Part shown: piece by piece, positions 33,942 through 45,636 of the stretch
How positions within the stretch are numbered: position 1 is the first letter of the stretch
Layout of the letters: every line of letters begins with the position of its first letter
Assembly (NCBI GenBank): GCA_013146195.2
Contig: CM028377.1
Coordinates: 35,779,632-35,843,631 of the forward strand
DNA: 64,000 nt
Reading direction: 5' to 3'
Origin: Codonopsis lanceolata
Taxonomy: Eukaryota; Streptophyta; Magnoliopsida; Asterales; Campanulaceae
Notes under the pieces: generated by a model
Database searches by the model: none
What the model was told of the DNA's origin: nothing
Seen by the model: the letters and a program-made list of their open reading frames with translations, nothing else
Program-made: the position numbers and the translations under genes

Positions 33942-34030
33942 GGGCAAGAAGAAGAGCAATGGTCATTGCCCAACTCCCTCCCTCTCTCCCCCTCTCTCCC
34001 CTCTCTCTCTCTCTCTCCCATCGTTTAGCA

Positions 34031-35419
34031 ATGGCGGCAGCAATACCGTCATTCCTTGCAGTTCTTCTTTTGACCCTTGTGAGCAATGGTGATGCTTTTT
34101 CTCTAATAAGTCAACTTTTTTTTTCTTAATGGTGAAATTAGTTTATTTTGTTAGAGCAACGATTTTCATGTAAATGCACAACAAGTTTTGCAGTAACCTA
34201 TTGTACGTTATGCCTTAAACGTTGTACATTAACTCTGCAAAATTTGATCTTATCCTCTCCAATATTACTATTATTTGAGTTCCGAGATCGTTATTATTTA
34301 TTATTGAAAAATAGTGTGGTAATAAGGGACCCTGTGTAAAATACAGCCTGCATGTTTTTGAATTGATTCGTCCCTAAGGGTGGAGCTATCTACACTTCAA
34401 ATTTATTTTTCTCACCCCATTTCTTACAATAAACAGTATAAGGTATAACACCCGGATGCAAAAAATGAGGTGTGGATGTGGATATTAAGTTTTGGGAGTG
34501 TGATAGCCTAACCCTTTGCGTAAGCTACATTTTTTAAAAATATTTTTCTCGAATTGATGAGATGGATTTAGTAAATTTACAATTATTTAGTCTTATAGAT
34601 AAAATATGCTTGTTATTAATGTCATGTTTGCCTTCGTCATCTTTTTTCATGGTTGGCCTGGTTTATTGATAAATCACTGACTGGTTTATCAGTAAATCAG
34701 TAAAAATGAATACCACAACATCCAAAATAACTGGTCAACAAGTGTGGTTGATAGATCGACTAGTGGTTTACAATGGTTTATCAATAAACCAACTGGTTTA
34801 TTAAGAAACTAGTGGTCGACCATTGATCGACTAAGTGGTTTACACTGGTTTATCAATAAACTCATAGTCAAAAGTTATATATGTTTACTCACCGAGTCAA
34901 ATGGTCATATTTGATAAATCTCACTTGTGATTTATCGGTTCTACTTTTCTACGGTCTCTCTTTGTTTTTCTCTTACTTTTTTATCCAATCATTACAATTA
35001 CAAAACAACGTAAAGAACAACAAGGTCCTACGCCATATCACAAACGTCATATGTCATTGGATCTTAATATTAAGCGTGTTCTTATTATTTTACCCGGCTT
35101 TCGTTTTACAGGTTTGAGCCAATGCACCAAGCAAAACCTAACCATTGGTACACAACGAACGGGTAACGTGGTTGGAGGTAAGCCGGAATGGAAAGTGAGC
35201 GTGACAAACGAGTGCAATTGTCCTCAACAAGGCATACATCTGACGTGCAACGGCTTTCAAACGACCAAGCCAGTTGACCCCAAACTCTTTGCCAAGACTG
35301 GACCTAACTGCCTGGTCAACGGAGGTCAACCCATTGCCCCTCATTCTTCCATCAATTTTTTTTATGCGTGGTATCCTCCATTTTTTCTTTTTCCTCAAGA
35401 TTCCCAAAGTCAATGTTAG
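34031..35419 (+). CDS. TPD1-like secreted cysteine-rich protein (two exons)
   Basis: Exon 1 is 34031-34088 and exon 2 is 35112-35419, with a GT-AG intron of 1023 bp in phase 1. The product is 121 residues. It has an N-terminal signal peptide (MAAAIPSFLAVLLLTLVSNG) and six cysteines in the pattern of plant TPD1/TAPETUM DETERMINANT 1-like proteins: QCTK, NECNC, LTCNGF, NCLVNGG and a C-terminal QC. PEWKVSVTNEC and the VDPKLF region are further family motifs. TPD1 is a small secreted ligand of the EMS1 receptor kinase in anther cell specification; TPD1-like paralogs vary in role. No stop or frameshift is seen, so the gene may be functional. Its promoter is truncated at about 120 bp by the Helitron nest. 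Confidence 0.85.
34655..34870. repeat. Intronic repeats of GGTTTATCAATAAAC
   Basis: Several imperfect copies of TGGTTTATCAATAAACC and GTGGTTTACA in the TPD1-like intron, alternating with TCGACTA or TCGACC stretches. The motif is partly palindromic. Confidence 0.6.
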
Positions 35420-35619
35420 GAAGGTTATGGTTTGTAACTTCTACAAAGGCCATTTATATATGCAATGGTCGTTCAAATATTGATATAATATATAATTTTA
35501 TTAAAAACTCATATGATTATGGATCATGCAGCCCGTGAAATTAAGGGCGCAAGGTCGATTATGTTGAATGGGCCCTTCCTTTGTAGCATTATTTTTTATG
35601 TATATTTTAGTACCTTCAG

Positions 35620-35884
35620 TACTCTTTCGTTCTTAAATTATCGTCTTCCTTTTTTTTTTGTTCGTCCCAAAATAATTGTTCAATTTAAAACTTACCTTTT
35701 TAAAACATTTCGTTTACCACTTTACCCTTACTTTTTCACTTTACTTTAATTATGGACCACATACACATGAGCTTTAAAGGAAACTACACATTAATTAAAC
35801 CAATATAAATAATCAAGTTAATTGTTTTTTTCTTAAATTATACGTCGGGTCAAACAGGACGATTATTAAGAGACAGAGGGAGTA
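35620..35884. mobile_element. Stowaway-like MITE downstream of the TPD1-like gene
   Basis: TACTCTTTCGTTCTTAAATTA at the left and reverse complement TACTCCCTCTGTCTCTTAATA at the right are inverted ends with TA borders. Length about 265 bp. The CTCCCTCYGT terminus is characteristic of plant Stowaway elements. Confidence 0.75.
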
Positions 35885-36220
35885 TATTTTAACATGTGCA
35901 ATTTGTCAATTTTAGCGAGTTAAAGTAGTCGAGTATTGTAACCGACTATTTAAATGGGAATTTCAAATTACTCAGACATATGAAATGTCAACATTTTTGT
36001 TGTCTAACTAGCAATTTGAAGGCATAATCATGGATTCATAGAATCCAAAATTCTAATTTCCAAAATCCAAAATTACTAGGTTAAAAGTGAGAAATTTTTA
36101 TTAAATAGTTCAAATACTTAATACAATTAAGCAAATCGAATAAAAGATGTGAAATTGTTAAGGAAAAAAAAATTGGTATAAAGAGAAGTGTGAAGAGCGA
36201 ACATATCATCATAAAGCAAT

Positions 36221-36403
36221 GGAGGCGTTAGGACTCAAGGCCTTAGATGCGCGCGTGGAGCTAGGCCGCGGTGGGTGGAGGAGAGATCAGAGTTTCGAGT
36301 AAAGCGGGTCGAGTGGTTTATGAGTTGCCCGTTGCCAAGTTTGGAGATGCCGAGAAACGAATGGAGCAGCTGCTTGCGAATTGGTACTACCTTCGCAAAT
36401 AAT
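36221..36403 (+). pseudogene. Short coding-like remnant of unknown family
   Basis: From the ATG at 36221 the frame reads MEALGLKALDARVELGRGGW to a TAA near 36300. Another frame then reads RVVYELPVAKFGDAEKRMEQ to a TAA at about 36403. Together they look like the two ends of a small single-exon gene broken by a frameshift, but I do not recognise the family. It lies just left of the Mutator-like element. Confidence 0.35.
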
Positions 36404-36425
36404 TAGTGCTTTAATTATTATTTTT

Positions 36426-38053
36426 AGGTATAATATATAATTTGATCTCTAGACTTAACACTTCAAATTGATTTGGTTCAACTTCTTTAATGCTTCTTGT
36501 TTTGGTCATTGAATTTAGTTTTTTGGCCTACGGTTAGTCCTTTTTGTAACATTCATCCATTGTCACGTTAAATTGTCAATATAATGCCCAAAATACCCTT
36601 TATGAAAGTTGAGTTGGATTGCCAAGTGGTATTTAAAATTTAACAGAAAAAAGATTAATATTACTTTATTTTTTACTATTTCCATTCAAATGACTTCATA
36701 TCATTATATATATATATATATATATTACCATTTCCATTCAAATATAATAGTATGATCTCTCTATCTCTCTCTCTGAAGTCCGTTCCTTTTCTGACTTCAC
36801 CCAGCCTCTCTCCATCTATTTCGAACCCAGTATCACCAGCCTCCATCCTGCTATTTCTCCGGCCAAATCTGCTAGCTACCACCATAGTCGTCGGCCTCCT
36901 TCTTGCTTCGTTTCCGGTCAACCCAGACACGGATCTTCTCTCTCCCATTCTATTCTCAAAACCTAGCCGCCCCAACCCCAGAATCTCTTCCCATCTCCCG
37001 CCATAGCCGCCGGCTGGCTCTTGCATCATCTCTTCATCGGCCTCCACCAGAATCTCCACCAACTCTTGCCCCAGCTTCATCTCCGCCACGTCTCTAGTCC
37101 TCATCTTCCCATCCCGACAACCTTCCAATTAGTCTCCAGATGTGGCATCGCCTCCATCTATGTTCATCGCCGACTCCAGATCTGCCATCTCTGACGCCAC
37201 TCCAGACGAACACAGGAGTGGCCCGCTTTCATCTCTTCCTCTGTTTTCAACCGACATCTTTGTCTTCATCTCTTTCCTTGATCATTTTGGACCATGTCTT
37301 AGCCTCGATCACCCTAATCGAAAACTCCTGACTTCCTTTTCCAGTTTTCTTTTCACAAACAGATTTTGGAATCGGAGAAATTGGTTCTTTAACATGGCGT
37401 TGAATGTGATTGAGAGAGCTGAAGGTAGTGGAGGTGAGAGCTACAACGTGGTAAGTGTCGCCGTCTCTTTTAGGAGGGTGGTGGACGTGCATTGAGTAGC
37501 TGTGCGGCATCAGAAAACACGGTGCCTAGCAATTCTGGCATACCGGTTGCTTTGATGTCTCGCAACCCATTACCAATAAACAAACAACCAACCAACCAAA
37601 TAACAGTTGTTGTAAATTAAATGGGATCAGAAACAGATTACTGCGTATAAAAGAAATAAAATAGATCTTAGAAATGTGTGTCTGGGTGATAAATAATTGG
37701 GAAAGAAGATTTTTTTAAAAAGGAGCAAAAATGGAGCTGCAAAGATCACATAAAGAAGAAAGGTAGAAGAGAAAACTTGTAAGAGAGAGAAACAAAAAAA
37801 AGCAAGAAGGGAAGAGGAGATGGCGGCAATACTTCCCTCTAATATTTGTTGTCCAGCTGGAATCCTACTCAGTTTCTATTGAGGGCATTTTTGCTATTAT
37901 CTGGAAAATTTAACCACAAAATAGACAGAAGTCACTAAAGGGACTAACATTGTGCCCAAAATTGAGTTCAATGACCAAAATAAGAAGTGACAATATATTG
38001 AACCAAATAAATTTAAAGTGTTAAGTTTAGGGACCAAATTATATATTAAACCT
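36426..38053. mobile_element. Non-autonomous Mutator-like element, about 1.6 kb
   Basis: The left end AGGTATAATATATAATTTG and the reverse complement of the right end AGGTTTAATATATAATTTGG start inverted repeats that extend about 130 bp with indels. The interior 36750-37350 is C-rich and exon-like, comparable with the G-rich interior of the element at 12866-14981. The flanking 9-mers do not match, so no target duplication is claimed. Open frames on both strands in the C-rich part have no known domain. Confidence 0.6.
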
Positions 38054-40736
38054 TTGTTTTAATAATATGTAGGGTAGATGTGTGATTTGGTGGACAGTAG
38101 ATTGGATATTTTTATTTTTTTGACAAGTAATAAATTGGATATTCTTAGGGGACCCAAAGAAGACAACAAAAAGTAAAAGTGAAATGGTAAACGAATAGTA
38201 GGTCTCCAATAAGACAATAATTTAAGAATGAAGGGAGTGAAAAAATTAATAATAAATAAATAACAACAACCGATTAAACGAAGAGTAGATCTCCAATAAG
38301 ACCATCTTATAGATCTTAATTTGTAAGACAAAATCCTACTCTCACAGCATAACTCATAATACACAGTGGGTCGGATAAAGATGATATGTTTTATCAAAAA
38401 TATTCGTAAGGCGGTTTTACCCAAGTTTTTGCTATAAACGAGACCCCTTTATTTGTGTAGGGTGAAAAACGAATGACTTTACGGAGAAAAAAAAAGTACT
38501 TAGAGAGGAAGGTAAATTCTAATCCTAATCGAAACAAGAACTACAAATTCAGAAGATCTTTCAGCATAAGGTGTGACCACATGGCAGATAGTTCATTTTC
38601 CGACAATGTTTGTGATTCAAACTAGACTGTCTTTGTAGGTGTCTCCGCAGCATGTACATGCTTCCCAATAATTTTTCTTGGGTATCAATTTTTAGCACTT
38701 CCATAGCCCTTCCAGCTCTTCTCTGCCATTTTCAGAATCTCAACAACTTCCTTTACCATGCACATTTTGTCCCGCACTGCTGAGCTTCACAGGAGTCTCT
38801 AGGATGCACGTTCAATGATCTCATGAACGAGTAGTCCTCGATCTGATCACTCTAATACAAACCTACTGATTCACTTGCCCAATTATAAACACAACTTGTA
38901 ACAACAAAAGTAGGAGCACTCAAAACAAGAGCTTATGCAATGGCGGATGCAGTCAAACAAAAACACGTCACTTCTCAACACATAAGTCACGCGCATCCAT
39001 TTAACAAACACCAAGGAACACATTAGGCTACCTAAAACACATACACAAGGGTTCTTCCTCCCATATGGCTTTCTTTCCTCTCAGCCAAAAAGGAAGGTCC
39101 ATGTATCCTATATATAAATGTATGTCATCGTCTTCTTGACACTTTAGACGTCTACTAGGTATATGGCTAAAGCAAAGTCAGTGAAAAGTGAAGTTGGTTC
39201 TCCTAGGGGCTGAGCGAGACAACCATAATGGGCAAAGATTAAGATGAGCAGGAATGCTTGAGGACGTGGACGATGGCTCTAGCATCTTCAAGATAGTATC
39301 CTTCACTATAAAGCTGGAAGAGAGCAGCAGTTCAATGCAGAGGTCTCTGTCTCTCGAAATCTACAGAGAAATTTCTAGAGAACTGGTATAGAGTTAGTAG
39401 CCAACTAGTAAAACAGACTTTATAACCGAGTTTCCCAAATCAGCAAATCCATAATTTCAGAAGTCAGTTGTGTTGCTTTGGTTTGTTGAGTTGTAAACAT
39501 CAACTCCCATGTGATGGTTTGCAACCATAATTAGGCTTTTGACTTTGATCTGAAGTGGGCAAGAAACTGGATACAGGCTTCCTCGTCTTCTCAGCTTGTC
39601 GAAACCATCACTACGTTCCATTACTATGCCTATATATAAACTCCCTACCCAGATGCAAAAGGCAGGACTAACAAGTCAGAGATCCTTACAATGTAATAAA
39701 AGGAATTGCAACTATTAGTGCACACAAGGTAGTAATTGCTTAGTATTTACTTAATAGCTTAAGGTGCTACTACCTACATTCTCCCAAATTAGTTTACCCC
39801 ATAATTCTTCCTTCTGGAGACCAGCATGCTACTTAGGCTTTCACAATGTCCATCAACAAAAGCATCGGAAACCCGGGACACTCGGGTGCAGGGGAATTCT
39901 TCAAAACCACCACGGGTAATGGGTGGCGGGGTTCCAAATGTTCCTTGGCTGCACCACAAATCTTCCTGCAGAGCTGTGGGCTCTCCACGAAGGAATCCAA
40001 CTCTGCCTCCAAAGAAAATAACAGGAAACCCATGGTGGAAGTTGATGTTATTCACATTCTCGACATTTGGACTTCCAGCAAGGCTAATTTCCACCAATTT
40101 GCTACCTATTTGAGCTGTTCTCTATCAAACACATCCATCGAGAAGTAAATCAGTCTCCCGATTAGCCAAAGAAAGAGCCAAAGGGATTTCATACTTTACG
40201 TTATCTAATCCCTGTCCTTTTATTTATAATAGCTTAATTAATGATTTGAGGGGATCTACTAACCCAAGATGGTTGTGAGCTCTACTTAATCCTATATGTT
40301 TCCCCTTGCACCAAAAAAATCTAAAAAATAAACAAAAAAGAAGAAACAAAAGCAACGATGAGTTAAAGGATGAAACATTGAGATTGGTTAGAAACCTCGT
40401 ACATCTACAATAAAGGTTCAATCTCGCTAGAACCAATTAAAGATGTAAGAAGCAAATTAAAATCATACGTGTTATTATATTTCAAGTCGAATTCCCATTC
40501 CCGTGAAATACTGCAAAACTTACTGTCAATATAGATGAAGAGACAACATAAAGGTGTGTGCCGAATGAACAAACTATAAAATTAAAAACTTTAAACGAAC
40601 TTCATTAACATCAAAATTGTAAAACTTACACTACGCAACTCGACAGCATGTACCTCCCCCACTAATCCTGAACTACTCAACAAAATTCTAAACTCCAAGA
40701 GAGAATATGAAACGAGCATGTGAAGGGTTCTACCTC
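38054..40736. other. Region without a confident gene; MITE remnant and coding-like patches
   Basis: 38400-38450 matches the right end of the MITE at 16631-16780. Sequence from 38580 to 40150 is less AT-rich than its neighbours and looks single-copy. A minus-strand frame at 40033-39833 (LCRKICGAAKEHLEPRHPLP) and overlapping frames in all phases are open there, so I cannot choose a coding frame. The part nearest 40736 should include the 3' UTR of the acidic-protein gene. Confidence 0.4.
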
Positions 40737-43626
40737 TCATTTCCTCTTCTTCGCGGGTGGTGGAACAACCTCCTCTTCCTCTTCCTCTTCCTCTTCCTCT
40801 TCTTCCTCCTCCTCGTCCTCTTCTTCCTCATCATCATCGTCGTCGTCGTCGTCGTCCTCCTCCTCCTCCTCCTCCTCTTCATCCTCCCCGCTCTCGCCTT
40901 CACCACTAGCCTTCGACTTGTCTTCTTGATTATCATTGTTCGCCTCTTCATCTGAGGATTCGTCTTCGTCATCACCAGCACCATTATCCTGGTCATCATC
41001 ATCTTCATCATCCTCATCATCATCCTCAGTTTCACTGCCATCTTCATTCTCAGGAGTCGACTCCTCCATTTTAATTCCTGCTATTGAAACCCTGCACAAA
41101 GATCACTTCTCTAAACTGGAATTCCAAATAGATCAAGGATTGTACCAAGGAAGACAAATGAAGTCAGGGCACCAACCTTTCAAGTGCTCCAGATTCTCTA
41201 AGGCCAGAGTTGACACCATTAGACAAATATCCAATCTGGACCAAAATAAAAAAAAGGAACCATAATTAAGATTGAAATATACCGAGGTGGCTGATAGATA
41301 AGAATTGGAAGAAAATCTCAAGGAAACTACATCTCTCTAGACAGTTGCATATAAAACATTTTTCATACCCTAAAGCAACCAACAGTTAACTCCACTCCCT
41401 CCGTCCCAAAATGAGTGTGCTTTATAAGAGAAAAAACATATTTGTCCCAAATGAGTAATTCTTTTTTCTGTGTGCTTTTGTAAATCGATTCATAAGCTCT
41501 GACGGGCAGCCATATTAAGGAAAAGAGACTAAGACTCCCCGCTTATGAACAGAGAGAGAGAGAGAGGCTAAAATTCCCTGAAGAAACTAGATCAAATCAA
41601 CCCAATAATAAACCATGAGAGATGCATTATAGCCTTGGCCTACGAGTCCGCTCAGGTAGCTAGCAATTTAACCGCTAAAATTGCTTTCGAAAAAGCTGTT
41701 TGCTGGAAAAGGATTCATGTTAACAAAACACTCATAGAGCGTTGTTTCGCCTCAGTCAAGACTTGATTGCTTCTATATCCCTTCGGCAGTCATACACAAG
41801 CAATCAGAGTGTTGCTTCGCCTAAATGTCAACTATAAGAAAGAGAGGTCCTCTAAAGTTCTATAAACAATGAGCAAATAATTTACCCAAAGATGAGATTT
41901 CTTAGACTTGCACCAAGTACAAATCCAAATCTTCCGCTAACTGAATCAAAGTAAACTCCCTATGTTTGGCTGTATGCTAAGCTCCAACGAACAGTTGAAA
42001 CAGCAGAATAAAACAACAATACTAAGGCAACATAAAGAAAACATTAAAAGAGGAAACACATGTACTAATATGACCATAACACTACTAAAATAACAAAGTA
42101 CTACTAGAGTCACCTACACAATCAATACTTAAAAGTGCACATTCAATAACCTTGAAACTGATATGTTAGAAAGAGGAAGAGAAAAAAACATGAAAATTCA
42201 GACAGATTTTGAAGATGAATAAAATGATGATTTGCTACTACAGCGATAAGTGAACAAAATTAGCACAACAGAGAAAACTTACTACGGAACTAAAAGATAG
42301 AAATTGTATATAAAACACAACTTGTTTGAGCAGTAGAAAAAAGATTTTAAGCTTTGGAATAGACCAGAGCACTATGTATCAAACACACAAGATCATAATA
42401 AACTAAGCGCAAAATTAAGGTTTAATACATATCCTCAAGATACTAAGATAAACTAAAGGTCTGTTCTCCATTCCATCGTGATTCTGTTGACTTAGTTTTG
42501 TGATTTTGAATTTTCTCTCTCTATGGTCCAACCACCTTTCTTCCTATCTCTTTCTTACTTTTTTTTCGATCATTACAAAAAAATCACTCAAAATCACAAA
42601 ACCAAAATCACGAAGGGAAGCACAACCAATGTCTTATTGCAAAAGGATCAATACAACGTATCAGCATTTTTTAATCATAAATTGTCTGGACAACTCTCAA
42701 GTATGAATTGTTCTTAACTTGGGGCCAACACTTCACATACAAAGTATTTTTATACTTAGAACTTGTGCAGTTGTAATATATTCTCTCTTAACACCTTTTG
42801 AAGGTTTCTTTTCTAAAATTCAAAGAACAGTAAATTATTTCCCTTGAGAGAGAAGGAGAGAGAATGAGTGCGAGCACACCATATTTTCCAAACAATTCCT
42901 ATAAAAAGATAGTAAACTATAACATGATTATACATATATGCATATAACAATATAAACTAACCATTGCATCCACTAATAAAAGCAAAACAATAACAACCAA
43001 CAAATTCAAAAGAAACCTAAGCAGAAAAAACACAATTTAAGAATACTGTTCATCTTTCAGTTTTCCCCTTTCCATACTAATAGAAAAACAGAGAGAAAAT
43101 CAACAATCTGCTCAAAAAAATAGAAAAAGAAGAAACCAAAGATTTTGAAAGGAGGTGGATATACTCAAGAACTGAGAATTCAATTCTGGGCGAAACAATC
43201 AACTCAAACATATATTGTTCACTTCAGAATAATATGTAGACAATTACCTAATTAGGTGAGGCTAAAATGGACGAACATAATCTTAAACCAATTTCAAAAT
43301 ATCCTTAATTGTAACCTAAAATCTCTAAACCAATAACCCATTAACCAATTGAGGTTAACAACCTGTGAATTTCACCTTATCCCCAATGTCAAATCTCGAG
43401 CACACAGGACCACATCAAATTGAAAATCAAAACAAAACCCACCATTGCAATGCCAAAAACATCGACTAATTAACAGAGGAGAATCAAACGCAAGAGAGAG
43501 GATGAGTTATACCATGAAGACAAGGTAAGTCAGAGACTTGGCAGCCTCAAACACAATAGCCTCCATGATAGAGGAGGCATAACTCGCCAGCAATCCAACA
43601 TTAGAAGACGAAGCCTCCAATTCCAT
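40737..43626 (-). CDS. Acidic, probably nuclear protein of unknown function (three exons)
   Basis: Exon 1 43626-43513 (MELEASSSNVGLLASYAS), exon 2 41235-41177 (IGYLSNGVNSGLRESGALE) and exon 3 41091-40737. The introns, 2277 and 85 bp, have GT-AG ends and keep frame (phases 0 and 2). The product is 175 residues. The N-terminal 60 residues are moderately hydrophobic. The last ~110 are dominated by Asp and Glu, encoded by GAA/GAG/GAC tracts, and end PPPAKKRK, a possible nuclear localisation signal. I do not recognise a named domain; similar acidic tails occur in histone chaperone-like and nucleolar proteins. No disruption is seen. A TATA box and short leader precede it. Exon 2 (59 bp) and the splice sites are inferred from frame and consensus, not from transcripts. 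Confidence 0.75.
40775..40890. repeat. Trinucleotide-rich tract in the acidic exon
   Basis: Runs of CTC, CTT, TCC and GTC triplets on the + strand (GAG/GAA/GAC on the coding strand). A poly-Ser frame and a Lys/Arg-rich frame in other phases are products of this tract. Confidence 0.85.
41236..43512 (-). other. First intron of the acidic-protein gene
   Basis: 2.3 kb of AT-rich sequence with GT (43512) and AG (41236) ends. A Stowaway-type terminus (CTCCCTCCGTCCC) occurs at about 41394-41406 without a clear partner. GA-rich tracts occur near 41555 and 42845. No further exon that keeps frame is evident. Confidence 0.6.
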
Positions 43627-43710
43627 GTCTGCTGCTTCTGATGCTGCGACAATATAGAGTGAGAAACAAGATTGTTATAAAGAGACAAAGAGAGCGGAGA
43701 AACAATACAC

Positions 43711-43721
43711 TACATATATAG
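43711..43721 (-). promoter_or_regulatory. TATA box of the acidic-protein gene
   Basis: CTATATATGTA on the minus strand, about 90 bp upstream of the ATG at 43626, with a CT-rich leader between. Confidence 0.6.
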
Positions 43722-44103
43722 GTAAGAGATTGGGAATCAATTGGGGAAACTGATAAAATTTTGATGGAAAGTCTCTAATAGGGGTTTCGATTCTTTGGCA
43801 TCCGATAGGGGTTTATTACTCAATCTAGGGTTTTGGGATATTAATTTAACAAAACCATAAGTGGGTTTATTGGGATTTAATTTACGATTTTCATACTTCT
43901 TTTTTCGTCTACTAAAATAAAAAGTTTCAGTTTCGTGTAAACTTTTTTTAATTTAGTATGTCAATTATTAGACTAACTCATGGATCTTAAATTGTAATAC
44001 GAAATTTCACTGTTTCACAATTCAGCCCAGTAATACATACATAGTGAGTCAGATTCCTTGATCTGATTCACTGTATATATTGGTGAGTTGAATTATAAAA
44101 GAA
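43722..44103. other. Upstream flank of the acidic-protein gene
   Basis: Promoter-proximal sequence. From about 43960 to 44100 it contains sequence related to the MITE at 16631-16780 (ATTCACTGT and CAATTCAGCCCAGTAATAC-like stretches). No gene. Confidence 0.35.
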
Positions 44104-44680
44104 TTAGTACTCTTGTTCGTGCCGATGGTACGACACCAGTTTAAGAATTTATCAATAAATAAAACAGATACTATGGAAATGAGCTATTAAAAATATTATT
44201 TTCTTAAAAAAATTGACTTTCAAACGGGGTCTTTTTGCCTAGAACGGAGAGATTAATTAATAATTTGTATACGAAATTACGTGCTAGAAAAAACAGGCCA
44301 GACAAAATTAAATTGATTAAGTCAGTTAAAAAGAAAAAAAACAAATATTTCAAATTACAAAATTTACGATTTTTTTAAAATTTTTAAATTTGTATACGAA
44401 ATTACGGGTCGAAAAAAAATTAAATTGATTAAGTTAATTATGATAACAATTAAAAATAAAAAATACAAATACAAATTTTCGCAACCATAAAACTATAAAA
44501 CTGTAAAACTGTAAATTATTAAGTGTAAAATAATTGAGTAAGAGAGAGAGAGAGAGTTAAATTTAGTTAATTGGTATGCGAGAATTACAGCCGTAAGATT
44601 AAAGTAAAAAAATTAATCACAACCACTTTTTATCCCAAGTCAATTGCACACGTATAAACTAAGTTGTATTATATTATAGA
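44104..44680 (-). mobile_element. Helitron H4 (non-autonomous)
   Basis: Minus strand: 5' TCTATAATATAATAC at 44680 preceded by A; 3' hairpin CGTACC-ATC-GGCACG then CAAGAGTACTAA at 44104 followed by T. It is the same family as H1-H3, 577 bp, and non-coding. Confidence 0.78.
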
Positions 44681-44932
44681 TGAGACTTCGACGTACCAAT
44701 TAGGATCCGTAAGTTGTCTCACTTTAGTGATAATATTTTAAATTATTGTAATATTAGACTTTTTGAGTCAAACGAAATCTTTTTAATATGAAAATTTGAC
44801 GTTTATTTTTTTATTTTTTTCAAAATCATAAAAAATTAAAAGTATTACAAATTATGTGTTTTATAATTTTTTTAAAAAAAATATACGTCAAATTTTAATT
44901 TGAAAACATTTAGTGATCTCCAATTTATTACT

Positions 44933-45636
44933 TGATGTGGCAAAAATCTAGTTTGAACCGTCCGATTGATGAGTAGGATATCTGAGGTTGATTGTATGGT
45001 TTGATTTGTTTCCTTGAATCTGTATAAGAACACGAAAACACCATAATGGAAGTGCAAAGATTGGGCTCGCAAAACCACTCCGGCGTGAGAGTAAGTATCA
45101 TGTGAGTCAAGAGAATTTGACAGAGGTTTTAAGCTCAAGAGTGTGTGCATACCTTGTTTAAGGTTTAAAGAGGGGTATTTATAAACCACCAATGTCATTG
45201 AATCCATCTAGAATTCATTTTTGTAGTTACCTAGTAGATCCATGAAGAAACTCCTAAATTATAGGCGTGATAAGCGGCTGACCGCGAGAATGTAGGAGCA
45301 GATAAGGCCAGTGTTCTACCCGGATATAGAAACCTTTGACCTGTTTTGGATAGCAAGTCTCTGAGATTCCCCTCTCACTACTTGCCCGGGTGAGTATGGC
45401 TCTGCCCAGCTATGTGTTGCCAGTCTACTAATGATACGTGTGATTCTTGGGCATGGCTCCCTGGTTGGGCAGGCAAGGCCGATGCTCGACCAGGCTTGGA
45501 CAGGAATTGTCTTGTTCTCTACTCGGGTACCTTGCTAGCTCTGCCCGTTAGCCTGTGGATCCCTTGCTAGCAAGCTCGTGATTTGCACGTGAATAACTCT
45601 CGTGCTTTGCTCGTAACTAGGTTTGAGCCGGACACA
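44933..45636 (-). repeat. 3' LTR of the second Tat element
   Basis: Minus-strand start TGTGTCCGGCTCAAAC (45636), end CCACATCA (44933). A purine-rich tract (AAAGAGCTAGGGGTCAC) lies just upstream at 45640-45656. GCTCG motifs recur as in the first Tat LTR. Confidence 0.8.

Noticed and set aside
36417..38062. Target duplication for the Mutator-like element at 36426-38053
   Set aside because: The 9-mers ATTATTTTT and TTGTTTTAA do not match well enough.
40720..41047. Poly-Ser and Lys/Arg-rich frames over the acidic exon
   Set aside because: They are other phases or the opposite strand of the GAA/GAG/GAC tract in the acidic-protein gene.
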